Positions 54,038 through 64,000 of a stretch of 64,000 nucleotides of DNA are shown piece by piece. The notes under the pieces were generated by a model that was given only the letters and a program-made list of their open reading frames with translations, was not told the origin of the DNA and did no database searches. The stretch comes from Agapetus fuscipes (Eukaryota > Arthropoda > Insecta > Trichoptera > Glossosomatidae). Location: positions 18,957,298-19,021,297 of the forward strand of contig OX637342.1 of the NCBI GenBank assembly GCA_951799405.1. Direction: 5' to 3'. Numbering within the stretch: the stretch's first letter is position 1; each line of letters starts with the position of its first letter. Both the position numbers and the translations under genes were made by a program.

Positions 54038-54302
54038 AAGACAATCTATTTGGTGAGCTCTGTTTTTGTGTGAACACTTCATGAGCCCTCTTTGAGCTTG
54101 GTCTTCGCAATAGAAAGCACCATTCTCAATAAGGGCCCAGCCGCTGTGAAGGGGGATGGACCTTTGTTAGAATATCATTTTCAATACAGTGAAGAGTTTA
54201 TTTGTAAAAAAAAGTTTTTTCTCCGCCTGGACTCAAACTCATTACACTCTGATTATAAGCCTGAAATGCGGACCACTAGAATACAGTCCAGTCGGATTTC
54301 AC
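54038..54302 (-). mobile_element. 5S/tRNA SINE (family A) without head
   Basis: CTATTTGGTGAGCTCTG, CATGAGCCCTCTTTGAGC and the tRNA-like part in reverse (CTGGACTCAAACTCATTAC, ACCACTAGAATACAGTCC). It begins directly after the prefoldin 3 polyadenylation signal. 54303-54944 holds nothing recognised. Confidence 0.65.
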
Positions 54303-54945
54303 TTGATTTTTTTTTTATTTTAGCTTCAAGCTTAAAATGTAATAAAAAATAATAAAATGTACATGGTCAATTTGTAAAAGGGAGTTCCTTTAACGTTTGG
54401 AAATCGCTCTCAATATTTTTAAGGTAGAACTGATCAGAACCATTTCTCGCTTGCAATTTATTCATTTGATTATTGCAGAAAGGAGCGTTAATATATTTTT
54501 AAAGCAACATTTTAAAAGTACTTGATGCAGAGGTGCGAGGAGAACTTTGTAAGTGGTTGCCAACCTTGTGCTAATAGTATAGTAATTATTAATTGTCATT
54601 ATTTTATTGTTAAGCGCGCTTGTTTAACAATAATTTTAAGTTCATGCATATTTTTTTAAATAAAAAACAATTGACTCACAAAAACAACAATTATTTATTT
54701 ACTCATCATATTTTGTACATTTAGGATTTTTCATATATTATTTGAATAAAACACTTAACACTTTATTAGAGTTTTTCTTGAAATTAATTAAAAACAACCT
54801 CTACGTTATAGGAATAATAATACTGAGAATGTCATCTTATATGGTGTTTTTTTTTAAATAAGATTTTCATAATTTTAACTACAGTAGAACATAGTAACAT
54901 GAAAAAAATGTGCTAATATTTTGTTTACTTTTAAGTGCATAAAAG

Positions 54946-55275
54946 ATGGTAACACTGGATGTCGTATTCAAAGGAGAAAAAAGTATAACGTAATGGCAAT
55001 AACACTAATATTCTTGAATTTACACACCTTTCCAAATTTATATAAATACGAGGTTTGTGAAAAAGATGATGAGAAAAATCCCAAACTACGTACATTCAGA
55101 TTTTACAATTTGTAGTGCACAGAAGAACAGGTTTATTAATGTGTTGGAGTCGTATCTCACGTTATCAGGAGACATGTCTCTTATACACCAAAGAGAACAG
55201 GAACTGAACTCTCGGAAGTTGTTGCTCATGATTGAAGATACGTCTTTCATTCTAAAAAAAATATCCAAAGACTAA
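54946..55275 (+). CDS. Possible two-exon small protein (67 residues)
   Basis: If 54946-54989 (MVTLDVVFKGEKSI..) is spliced at GTAATG to an acceptor TTTGTAG before 55116, the frame joins in phase 2 and continues AQKNRFINVLESYL.. to a TAA at 55275. The second part looks like genuine helical coding (HQREQELNSRKLLLMIED). No family was recognised, the donor is weak and the short length makes chance possible. It might also be the end of a longer gene. Confidence 0.3.
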
Positions 55276-55374
55276 TTCTTATTTAAAAACCATTGTGGAT
55301 ACTATTATTTATTTTTTTGCCGGAAGTCAATGAGGAATATTATTTTTAAGTATAGTTTCAGGATCAGTCATGGA

Positions 55375-55720
55375 TAATAAACCATGATAATGCGCCAGCA
55401 CACAGGTCATTCATGGTTTATAGTTAAAAGCAACACTATCTTCTTCAAACTTGATTCCCTGTGACTTTTTCCGTTCCCAAAACCCATGAAAGTATGGTAT
55501 TTTGCCATGATTTAGGAGATGATGTCCCCATCGCCGGAACAGCTAACGGCCATACCCAAAAAAATACAAATCAAAAGTTCTTCCAGAATTATAAAAAGAA
55601 TTAAATCTGAGAAAGATTACTTTGAAGGAGACAAGATAAAATTAATAAATACATACTTTTCAAGGACTCTAAAATGTCACCTTATTTTTTTACCAAACCT
55701 CGTAATTAATTAATCACTTC
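55375..55720 (+). pseudogene. mariner-type transposase remnant
   Basis: Broken frames read HDNAPAHRSFMVYS near 55388 and, after a deletion, EKDYFEGDKIKLI and KMSPYFFTKPR near the end, which are typical of mariner transposases. Most of the gene, including most catalytic residues, is missing. Confidence 0.7.
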
Positions 55721-57639
55721 ATTTCTAATAAAATTATTGCTAAAGCATTTCAAATTTCTCAAAGATTGAATACTATTTTCAAATTGATACTAATTAACTG
55801 AAATACATAATTCTACATGAATATTGTTTTGATACCTCCGCAAATTATTGTTTCATGTTTCTTGAGAAACAAATTATACAAAGACAGAACATTGAGTTTT
55901 AGAAGTTATTTAAGCATTTAATGTTGGAATGATTCAAATCAAACATTAAATATATCACTCAAGGAATGTGTGTTAGACCTTAAATTATTTATATTTATTT
56001 TTCCATAAAGCAAGGGCTAATTGTTATATCTGTAAATGTCGCCAATTCACATTTTCATCCATCTTTCGATGGAAGCAATAGATATGAACATGAATTTGAT
56101 CAAAGAGCATCAATGTTTTATAGGTAAAAACAAGGACTTAGTGATTTTATGAACTAGAACAATAATAAGTGTGAGGTCAGAGAAACAACATTTTATAACT
56201 TGTGGATTATGCAATCTGTGCTACATCCCGTTGAATATAAATAAGGTAAGTGATGCATGATAGAACAAAATGAGTTTAAAGTACATCTACCATCATGATA
56301 GAGTTACAACATCTAAGTGACTAGGGTCAATTAGCAGCCACAAACAAAATATTGATTGCCAAACCAGCGGGATCACAAATATATTATTATTGATCAACAT
56401 ATAGTTTTGTTTTTTTAAATGTTTCAGCGGAAACTTTGTAGAACTCCATTTTAATTTAAAAAATGAAAATAACCTTTGTTAATAGTAGAATAAAAGTTAA
56501 TAGTAGAAGAAATAAGTTTTTAAAACAGTAGTTTCTTTCATAACAATGGTAACAAACTCAGATGTGTAGTCAAATGCACAAACTTCATTATGGGTCAAGA
56601 TAAAATTTAAATTTGAATAAAGAACATTTGAAAAAAGAAAACACATTTTTTAAATAAAAACATAAGCTAAGGATGCGATGAACACAAGCTTAATGTGAAC
56701 TGATCCTAAATTGACAAGCGCCCACAACCATTAAAAAAATGGGCACTGCTCAAAATTTAAAATTACCTTTTTTTTCAGCGGTTAAGACGTCACAGGTCTA
56801 TGTGACTAGGGTTCTTAGCAACCAATCAAAATGTTTGTTTGCCTTTTTCCCCAGCAACCCGGCCCCGTGAAGTTTTGTGCACAATTTTGATATCTATGAA
56901 ATTTGTGCAGAGCCCATTGTAAGTATGTTTGTCTAATCTCATCCTAAATAAAAAGGAGTTAATCCAATATTTGTACTGCACACACATTTAAAAATACCTA
57001 ATTGATTTTATTATAAATCTCACTACGGAATATAACTAGAAAACAATATATGGCTGTCACTTGAATTGTATTTGCACATCTCTTGGAAAATATGGAGTCG
57101 GAGCATTCCAAATTTACCTCGGCGGGGTGATGTTACAGGTCTATGTGACTAGGGTTCTTAGAAAAGAAAACAAAAGATTGACAAAATCCCCAGCTTTGTG
57201 TTCCAATTCCATTATGGGTGAACCTTTTTTTACACGTCATTATTTATAAAGATATTAAAACTGCAAGATCTAATTAGCTTTTGTACAAAAGACATTTAGT
57301 GGCTAATCCTTTAGCTGTTGCTTTATCTCGATTTACATTGTAATTCTAATCCGTGATTATGATAAAATCATTGTGGCATATGTAGTACCTCAATGGATAA
57401 AATACAAATCAAACAATTGGGCTATATAGAAACAAAGACGATAATCCGGATGTTTTTTTAATGGGATTAGCATACAGAATACACAGACAATATCATTTTC
57501 TGTGTTTCCATACCTATATTTCCTACAGTTTTTAAAACATCCTAGATAACCGCCTTTGATTCTATTTGTCTCGATTAAACTATTTAAATTTTATGATAGG
57601 TTGGTCTTAACGAAGCAAACTTGTAAGTATTTTAATGAT
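55721..57639. other. Long intergenic stretch, mostly unrecognised
   Basis: AT-rich. 56745-56930 is a copy of the dispersed repeat (GACTAGGGTTCTTAGCAACC, CCAGCAACCCGGCC), and 57134-57165 repeats a small piece of it (GGTCTATGTGACTAGGGTTC). Otherwise no coding or repeat recognised. The 3' end of the MYCBP homologue's transcript lies at its right edge. Confidence 0.45.
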
Positions 57640-57900
57640 TTAAGTGGATTCCTCTGTAGGAGGAGCTGGGGCTTGAGCTTTGGCTGTAAGTTCTGTGATC
57701 TCGGATTCTAGCTCTGCTATGCGAGCCTTGGCTTTCTCCAACTCAACGTTTTTCCCGCCTCCAATGTGGTTCCTCACATATTCAAGCGCGTCCTCAGGGC
57801 GTTCACTTTCCTCGTACAAGCTCACGAGCACCTTGGTCAGCGCCTCCATCACCCCCGCTCGGTCCAAATATTTTCTAAAATCTTCCCGCCTAGAATCCAT
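57640..57900 (-). CDS. MYCBP: c-Myc-binding protein (AMY-1) homologue
   Basis: Small coiled-coil protein; in mammals it binds Myc and A-kinase anchoring proteins. 86 residues: SRREDFRKYLDRAGVMEALT and VLVSLYEESERPEDALEYVR match the family's N-terminal helices. A heptad-rich helix follows (KARIAELESEITELTAK), then a Pro/Ala/Glu tail. The ATG at 57900 directly follows CCAG in a T-rich context (TTTTTTTTCCAG on the minus strand). An upstream exon may therefore supply a few N-terminal residues, as mammalian proteins have about ten more before the SKRE motif. No such exon was identified. Confidence 0.88.
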   Translation of the reverse strand: MDSRREDFRKYLDRAGVMEALTKVLVSLYEESERPEDALEYVRNHIGGGKNVELEKAKARIAELESEITELTAKAQAPAPPTEEST

Positions 57901-58164
57901 CTGGAAAAAAAATCGTTCAATTTGAAAGATAACAATTTCTCAAAGCGAAATTTCTTCACGTGTGCATCGAAAACACCGTCAAATATAGATTTAAATTATA
58001 ACCTTTGAGATGCCGATAGTTTTTTTACTCTTTTGCTGAAAAACAACGTTTCAGGATTCCGCTTTGTTGATTTGATTGCGAATTTTTCAGAGAGAACTGT
58101 CAAAAAAGAACGAAGCAGATCATTTTTCACAGATCCGGATCTCTGATGTATGCAAAAGTAGTTA

Positions 58165-58510
58165 GGTACCTACTCCAAACATTTTTGAACTTGGAGCTTT
58201 TTTCTCGGCGAGTAAAACGTTAATATTGTAAGAGACTGCTGTCCTTAGTAACCAATAACAAAATACTGTTTGTCTTTTCCTTAGCAACCGGGCGGGGTGA
58301 CGTCACAATATTGTCTATGTTAAATCATGCGTCCATCCATCCAATCAAGTCCATTACCCAAGCATCCCACAAAGTAATATTGTATATTATTTTTCATATT
58401 AATGACCACCCCTACTGTAAAAAATGGTTCACTTTGGCAATGTCACCCCTGTTTCAGGGAAGGTCGGCAAGAGTTAATTGCAAAGCTTATGTTCATTTGA
58501 GATTGACGAG
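58165..58510 (+). repeat. Dispersed repeat copy followed by an RTE-like fragment
   Basis: 58165-58310 carries GTCCTTAGTAACCAATAAC and CCTTAGCAACCGGGCGGGG. 58405-58510 is a plus-strand RTE 3' fragment (GACCACCCCTACTGTAAAAA to TTCATTTGAGATTG) with a 4-bp insertion. Confidence 0.6.
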
Positions 58511-58599
58511 AAAAAAATCCAAATTCAAAAATGTTCCAGTTCCATTATTATTTATTTACCTTTGCCTACCAATAAATTAAAAAAAACATTCATATTTTT

Positions 58600-59655
58600 G
58601 TCTTCCTTGTACCTTTATTAAATTAGTAAAGTTCACAGAAGATATAACTTTATTGACAAAAGCAATGGATAAAATATTTTTTACCAGAAAAGATAGTATG
58701 GAGTAAAAAATATTTAAAATGCGGTCAAGGTAGGTATTTTACATATATTTTCAAAACATATAGGTACCAACAACTCACCTACATGGCTTCTGTTTTTAAA
58801 AGTTAAAGGAAATATTTACAATAAATAAGTATAGGACCTAACACAATAATGAAACATGCTTTGCACATAGTAAGTAGCTATTGATTAAGTTTTTTTTATA
58901 AATATTTATAAACAGAAAATTAAACATTTTTGAAGAGATCCTTGAGGAAATAAAAAAAACCACTCACGACAGGAAAATATAATCCACATACCAACTTGTA
59001 TAATACACAAGTATCTTATTGTATATTATACAATTATTTTAATGAGTTACATAAATATAACATATTGATTTAATTCATTAAAATACTGAAAAGTTTTCAT
59101 TTGTCAGTGTTCGTTTATTAACGTTGACTGCCACATTCTGCCATTTTCAGAAATCTGTCTTTAAATGACAAGAAGTTCCACAAACAATAAAATATTATTT
59201 TATGATTTAATTTTTGAAATCATATTTTTTGTTTGCCTTTAATACATTTTCTGTTGATGCAAGCCGGCATTGATTTTTGTGTTTCTCTCAGAAGCCATCT
59301 ATCGCTATTAGCACTCGAGCTTAATCGTAGCTGCAAAAAAATGTCAAGTAAACACAAGAGGAGATAACTCGTAGTTGGCATCCTAGAAAAGAACGCAATC
59401 TACGAGTTATCATGGCTGTCAACGTGTCAAAGAATATATTATATTCCAATGTATGATTCAATTTAAGTAGAATGAGTATAATCAGTACTTGTAGCCTACG
59501 ACTATCAGACTCAAACAATATATTTATAATTTAATATTAGTAAAAAATCTTATAATGTTGATAGCATACCTACCTAAAATGTAAAATACAGTTGGTGTTT
59601 TTTTTTTATAAAATAATTAATAATTGAAACAGAATTGGCTTAGGTTTGATTTTAA
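58600..59655. other. Nothing recognised
   Basis: AT-rich. A small imperfect inverted repeat around 59360-59415 (GAGATAACTCGTAG and CTACGAGTTATC). No coding. Confidence 0.4.
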
Positions 59656-59885
59656 ATAAACTTTAAGAAGGCCATCAGAGCCTGGAAAAGATGGTTGTAA
59701 TGATGGATCCAAATGGGGTAGGACACGGGGAAGACCCAGATGGCTGGACGGAGTGGGGGCGGACTGCCATGCAGGAGGAGTATGGGACTGGAGGAAGAAG
59801 GCATTGAATATGCAGCGGTTGATTAACGAGGGTTAAACCTATTCCAGTTTGTCTTGCCAATGATGATGTGAAAGCTGACATACAT
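59656..59885 (+). pseudogene. RT C-terminal remnant of the second non-LTR family
   Basis: Reads GRTRGRPRWLDGVGADC and GVWDWRKKALNMQRLINEG in one plus-strand frame, the usual end of a non-LTR reverse transcriptase. Related to the more decayed piece at 18310-18590. Confidence 0.65.
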
Positions 59886-61665
59886 GCCCATACACTGGAA
59901 TTTTCAATGCGACACCAGACCAGATCGTGTGAAAAGGGTCAAAAGGTACCTACCTAAATTTCTTACAAATTAAACATTTAACTTAACTTTTTCGATCATG
60001 TCGATCATGTTCAGATAAGAATAAAAAGTATTTCATTTACAAAGTAATGCCAAAGTTCAACATAAAATATAATTCCAAACAACAACAAAAAACTTCCTGA
60101 CTGAATTTGAAAATCTAATAAATTTCAAATAATAAAAAATCATTTATTATTTTCCTTTACATTTAATGTAAGGAAAAATAATTAAATATCTTAAGAACTA
60201 GGAGATTACAGATCAAGGTATAGGTACATATTTAACACAAATGTAATAAAATGGAACTATTGTGTTAATAATTACTAAGCTTGGAATAAAAGTAGAGATG
60301 ATTACACCATGGGACGTTATTACAAACATTATCACGAGTAACCCTACTTCTGGTGGTCACAGATTGTAATAAACATGATAAAAATTGTGCCGGTAAAAAC
60401 TACCGATGTCTTTATGTAAAAGGTCACTTTTGACAGTTCACAGTGAAGTTAGCTAGGTTGTTTTCCTCGTTTTCGCATTTGAAAACCATTTTTTCATTTT
60501 TTTGTACCTGGATAAGACAACTACTCTGTAACACTGTTTATAAATACATATTTGCTTTGTTTTCAAGATTTGTTTACCTGATCCAATATATAAGTAATTA
60601 ATTTGTCTGAGGACTGCAACCGTTGGTAATTTATAATCAATACAAAACTGTGGAAATAAAATGGTGATTAAATAAAGAATAATTATTTTTTAAGTCATTT
60701 GTAAGATTATTACATCTTGTTGTCTCACTGCAAATGTCCAAATGTGGTCGACAAAAGGAATAACAAGTAAATTGTGTGCATTTGCAAAGAAAGTCTTAGA
60801 TTGAATATAATGAACGAATGTAATGTTTTGAACATAATCATATTTTTATGTATATAGTGTGCTTAGTCAAATATTAATTTCAATAAGTACCTAACTGTAT
60901 TGTTACAGTAGTATTTTGTTTTAAATTTTTCTTAAAAATTTAATGGCCGGTTCAGATTGTTGATAACTAATGCATTAGTAGGAGGCTGTACACGTGCGCT
61001 CTTATGTTTTTTTTTTATTTTTTTTTTTTTATTGTTTAAACAAGAATACAACAGCATTGAATATAATTTTGTATATATATAAGATATTTTTTACAATTCA
61101 TGTCGCCTATTAAGTACTGTATTCTACAAATTAATATTTTAAATTACAAATCATGCCAGGTAAATAAATAAAAAGTAAAGAAAAACAAAAAGAAGCAGCA
61201 TCCAAAACCAAAAAAAAGAAATACACAAATCAAAACAGCTTGTACATACACACCACTGGTGGAAGCTCACCAGCGTGTGAATAAGTGGCCATGCATACAC
61301 CCTCATACTAATGCGTTAGTACTCGAGCCTCTAACAAGATGACATAAGCCAGTTATTGTATAATTAATTCCAAAATATCACTTACCTACATGAAGGCTTA
61401 AATCATGAAATATTATTAAACCTTCAGGTAAACAAAATAACACAATGCTGTACTATGAGCGTGTACAAAATATGAATAGTTAATATTTGAACTTTTTTTA
61501 TCTCGTTACATACTAAACGAGGCACATGATTAGTGTTGATTTTTTTTATCTGGGATATTTTTGGAGAAAATTCAGCATGTGCTGTGAAGTAAGTAATTGT
61601 TTTTATATGAATATTTTACATTTAATAAAACTTTAATTTATCACTCTTTCTTTCATTCGCAATAA
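59886..61665. other. 3' flank of the LRR gene; mostly unrecognised
   Basis: AT-rich. A long T-rich run at 61009-61035, with a following AT-rich block to about 61250, could be the poly-A end of a minus-strand retrosequence. It interrupts a stretch with inverted phrases (TAATGCATTAGTAGGAGGCTG at 60969 and CATACTAATGCGTTAGTAC at 61304). No gene seen. Confidence 0.4.
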
Positions 61666-62862
61666 TTATATTTCACTTAGAGATTCACGATTGTTGATTG
61701 TGGTGTACTGCACCTTTTTAGTGATTGCTTCAATCATGGGAGACAGCTTGGATCGCAGTTGAGATCGACTATGGTAGACCAGGGAAATGAGGAGGACAAA
61801 CAACACAAAAGTGAAGAATAAAAGGAAGCCCATGGTGACCTTCTGACCCTTGGTAGTGATGTTTCGAGGGGGAGCTTCTTCGCAAGGAGATATCTTCAAT
61901 TTCATGACAGCTTTGTCAATGAAAGGTCGCGGACCGCTGCATAACAATGTTTCTTTGTTCCTCACAGTGACATTGGTGTACTTCAGCCAATTGTGGAAAT
62001 CAAACAGGTTGCAGTCACAAGAGAAAGGGTTATCTCCCAAGTCAATCACAAGGGGCTGTTCTCGCTTGGCTCGCTTGTTTATCCTGTCTAATGTGTTTAA
62101 CTCCTGTTTGGTGAGAGTTTCCAGTTGATTACCTTCCAGATCGAGAAACCGTAATTTCTTGAGGCAGCTTATATTGAAGTTGAGGCCGGTGAGCATGTTG
62201 TCTCCCAAATGCAGGTCTCGGAGTTCAGGCAGGTCACAGAAGACGCGGTGATCTCGGAAGCTCATTATCTCATTCTGTTCGAGGTGCAGCTTCTGCAGTC
62301 TCGTTAAGTTGCTGTTGACAAATATGTCGTGAAGATCGTTGGCCAGCGCTGCGTCCGTGTTATCAGCGAAAGCATTTGTCAAGTGTAGCTCCACGAGATT
62401 TTCAAAGTTAGACAGCACTCTAGGATGGTGATAGTTCTCATCTACATCATCACCTGTTGACACCACCAGCTCATTATGATTCAGGATCAGTCTTTGCACA
62501 TTACTGACGTGGTGATAAGACTTTCCTTTAATCTCTTTGATATGATTTCGACTCATGTCGATTATCTTTAAGCTTTCTAATGTGTTAATGGTGCCAAAAA
62601 TGTTCCATGGTATTTCTGGGATGTTGTTTCCGACAAAAATCAAAACTTGCGTCTCGTTGGGAAGGTTCCTCAATATGCTGGTGGTCTGGAAGTTATTGTC
62701 TGTGCAGTTGACCACATACTGGTCTGTGAAGTCATATTGCTGAATGCCGCAGGTGCATCTGTCACTGAATAAGGGATCACACTGCCTCCCGGTAACTCCA
62801 TGACATAAACAAGAGACCAGCAACAGCGCGCACAGGCGGGCAATTGCTGCCTCAGCTGCCAT
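61666..62862 (-). CDS. LRR single-pass membrane protein, trophoblast-glycoprotein-like
   Basis: 398 residues from MAAEAAIARLCALLL, which sits three bases after a good acceptor (CATTTCAG at 62866), so an untranslated upstream exon is expected. Signal peptide about 1-24; N-terminal cysteine cap (CDPLFSDRCTCG). About seven leucine-rich repeats follow (LIFVGNNIPEIPW, LKIIDMSRNHIKEI, LRDLHLGDNMLTGL, LRFLDLEGNQLETL), then a C-terminal cap (DNPFSCDCNLFDFHNWL..C..C). One membrane helix lies at about 343-365 (GFLLFFTFVLFVLLISLV), with a 33-residue basic tail. Several N-glycosylation sites (NCT, NET, NLT, NIS). The layout resembles trophoblast glycoprotein (5T4/WAIF1), a cell-surface Wnt modulator, but other LRR families are close. 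Role at the cell surface is inferred. Confidence 0.85.
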   Translation of the reverse strand: MAAEAAIARLCALLLVSCLCHGVTGRQCDPLFSDRCTCGIQQYDFTDQYVVNCTDNNFQTTSILRNLPNETQVLIFVGNNIPEIPWNIFGTINTLESLKIIDMSRNHIKEIKGKSYHHVSNVQRLILNHNELVVSTGDDVDENYHHPRVLSNFENLVELHLTNAFADNTDAALANDLHDIFVNSNLTRLQKLHLEQNEIMSFRDHRVFCDLPELRDLHLGDNMLTGLNFNISCLKKLRFLDLEGNQLETLTKQELNTLDRINKRAKREQPLVIDLGDNPFSCDCNLFDFHNWLKYTNVTVRNKETLLCSGPRPFIDKAVMKLKISPCEEAPPRNITTKGQKVTMGFLLFFTFVLFVLLISLVYHSRSQLRSKLSPMIEAITKKVQYTTINNRESLSEI

Positions 62863-62929
62863 CGTCTGAAATGATGATAAAATTATTGAGTTGTGATAAA
62901 TAAAATACAGTTTTGTATTACTTATCGTT

Positions 62930-63389
62930 AATCTAAGTTGCAAAGATATCGCACGCTTAATAATAAAGAGAAATAACTCGAAAATTGGGAAAATCGAGAT
63001 TTTGTAATAAAACGCAAGAACAATGCGAGAAGAATAGGTTGAATGCGACAGCCGTTCAATTTGAACGAATATGACCGAGATAAAACATCGGCCGCCTTTT
63101 TCATCCCATACAAGTTGTACTGGGTGTCTGAACTTTAAACGTGATTTCCCAACATTCTTGTTTTTTGAGTTATTGCTCTTTATTATTAAACGTGCGATAT
63201 ATTACATTTAAGATTTAGGTATATTAAAAGTATTCCCACAAGCATACAGTATAAGTTCACACTTAAACATGCGGCATGTGAACCTACAATATCAACCTCA
63301 AATGAACATAAGCCCTGCAACTCTTGCCAACCTTTCCTGAAACAGGGATGACATTGGCAAAGTAAACCATTTTTTACAGTATGGGTGTT
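62930..63389 (-). mobile_element. RTE-like 3' copy split by a MITE
   Basis: Tail and first bases at 62930-62949 (TTAATCTAAGTTGCAAAGATAT), then, after the MITE, 63197-63389 (ATATTACATTTAAG to CAGTATGGGTG). Its head joins directly to the plus-strand copy that follows. Confidence 0.8.
62950..63196. mobile_element. 247-bp MITE with 30-bp inverted termini, copy 2
   Basis: Same length and ends as 33382-33628 (CGCACGCTTAATAATAAAGA.. and ..TTATTATTAAACGTGCG). Flanked by ATAT on both sides (62946-62949 and 63197-63200). Differs from copy 1 at a handful of positions. Confidence 0.9.
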
Positions 63390-63935
63390 TGTGGAAGAGG
63401 AAGACCGAGAAAGGTATGGATGGACCAAATTTTCGAAATAGCGAATGAATAGGATATCCAGAGTCATAATAAAAGGAGAGCTTGTATGAAAAAGGTTATG
63501 ACTCTGGATGAAATGAAAGAAGTATGCAAGGATCGAAAGAAATGGCGGTTGATCTGTAATGCTGGCGGTTAAAGCTGAGGCTTTTAAATTTCTTAAAAAA
63601 AAAAATATGTTTTGTAGTTTTTTCATTTTTTACTGTTGAATTGTTTAGAGTTTATTTATTTTATATATAAAAATTGCTTTAATTCCTTGACTGATAGGTT
63701 AGTATGCGGCTGACCACCCATACTGTAAAAAATGGTTCACTTTGCCAATGTCACCCCTGCTTCAGGGAAGGTCGGCAAGAGTTGCAGGGCTTATGTTCAT
63801 TTGAGATTGGGTTTTTTATATTGTAGGTCCACATGCGGCATGTGTAAGCGCGAAATTATGTGTGTCTGCTTGTGGGAATGCATTTAATATTAATCTCAAA
63901 TGATACATATCTTTGCAGCTTAGATTTAGATTTTA
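63390..63935 (+). mobile_element. RTE-like copy with RT C-terminal remnant
   Basis: Starts inside [18 protein letters not shown] coding (GTGGAAGAGGAAGACCGAG), runs to [11 protein letters not shown] and a TAA at about 63570, then the whole untranslated part to an AGATTTAGATTTTAG-type tail. A 40-bp minus-strand head fragment (GGGTGGTCAGCCTAATACC) follows at 63942-63982, cut by the window edge region. Confidence 0.82.
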
Positions 63936-64000
63936 GATTTAGATGGGTGGTCAGCCTAATACCAGCCTATAAGTCGAGGAATACTTACTTATGATAAATA

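Noticed and set aside
62863..62943. N-terminal extension of the LRR protein upstream of MAAEAA
   Set aside because: A splice acceptor (TTTCAG) lies just before 62865, the extension would need a non-ATG start, and the signal peptide starts properly at 62862.

Overview
This window is AT-rich nuclear DNA from an insect, most likely a moth or butterfly. The genes are spliced with GT/AG introns, the spaces between and within them are packed with mobile elements, and the conserved single-copy genes (Cu/Zn superoxide dismutase, prefoldin subunit 3, a c-Myc-binding protein homologue, TMEM267) are of ordinary animal type. The insect call rests on gene structure and the retroelement families (a Kabuki/CsRn1-like Ty3 element, RTE-like and Jockey-superfamily elements). 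The order-level call is an inference.

Host genes from left to right: a TMEM267-like four-helix membrane protein (minus, 1974-4056, two exons); an unrecognised 146-residue single-pass membrane protein (plus, four exons, 6529-17165); the last exon of an unrecognised hydrophilic Tyr/Arg/Glu-rich protein (minus, 18593-19665); a 411-residue protein with a USPL1-type N-terminal cysteine domain (minus, 29760-31325), divergently paired with SOD1 (plus, four exons, 31680-38988); an unrecognised two-helix membrane protein (minus, 42299-43108), divergently paired with prefoldin subunit 3 (plus, four exons, 43604-53871); a doubtful two-exon small gene (54946-55275); a MYCBP homologue (minus, 57640-57900); and an LRR transmembrane protein of trophoblast-glycoprotein type (minus, 61666-62862). 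All intron boundaries were read by eye and checked for reading phase.

The rest is mostly mobile DNA. The dominant family is an RTE-like non-LTR element. About 25 to 30 5'-truncated copies of its 3' end lie on both strands, ending in GATTA- or TATAGAT-type short tandem tails. Several keep the C-terminal reverse-transcriptase region, and two are sharply bounded units of about 256 bp with perfect target-site duplications. Also present are a SINE with a 5S rRNA-like head joined to a tRNA-like unit; a second tRNA-headed SINE; a 4.6-kb Jockey-superfamily element inserted inside a 5S-SINE and itself carrying an RTE insertion; an intact-looking 6.6-kb Ty3 LTR retrotransposon with 914-bp LTRs that look identical, in intron 1 of prefoldin 3; several hAT-type elements with 8-bp duplications; a 247-bp MITE with 30-bp inverted termini present twice; foldback elements; and a mariner remnant.

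I see no defence system, CRISPR array, operon or virus-like gene cluster. The points most worth a second look are the layered insertion history, the 5S/tRNA chimeric SINE, the discrete RTE-derived short unit, the young LTR element with its own internal tandem repeat, and the unassigned host proteins.
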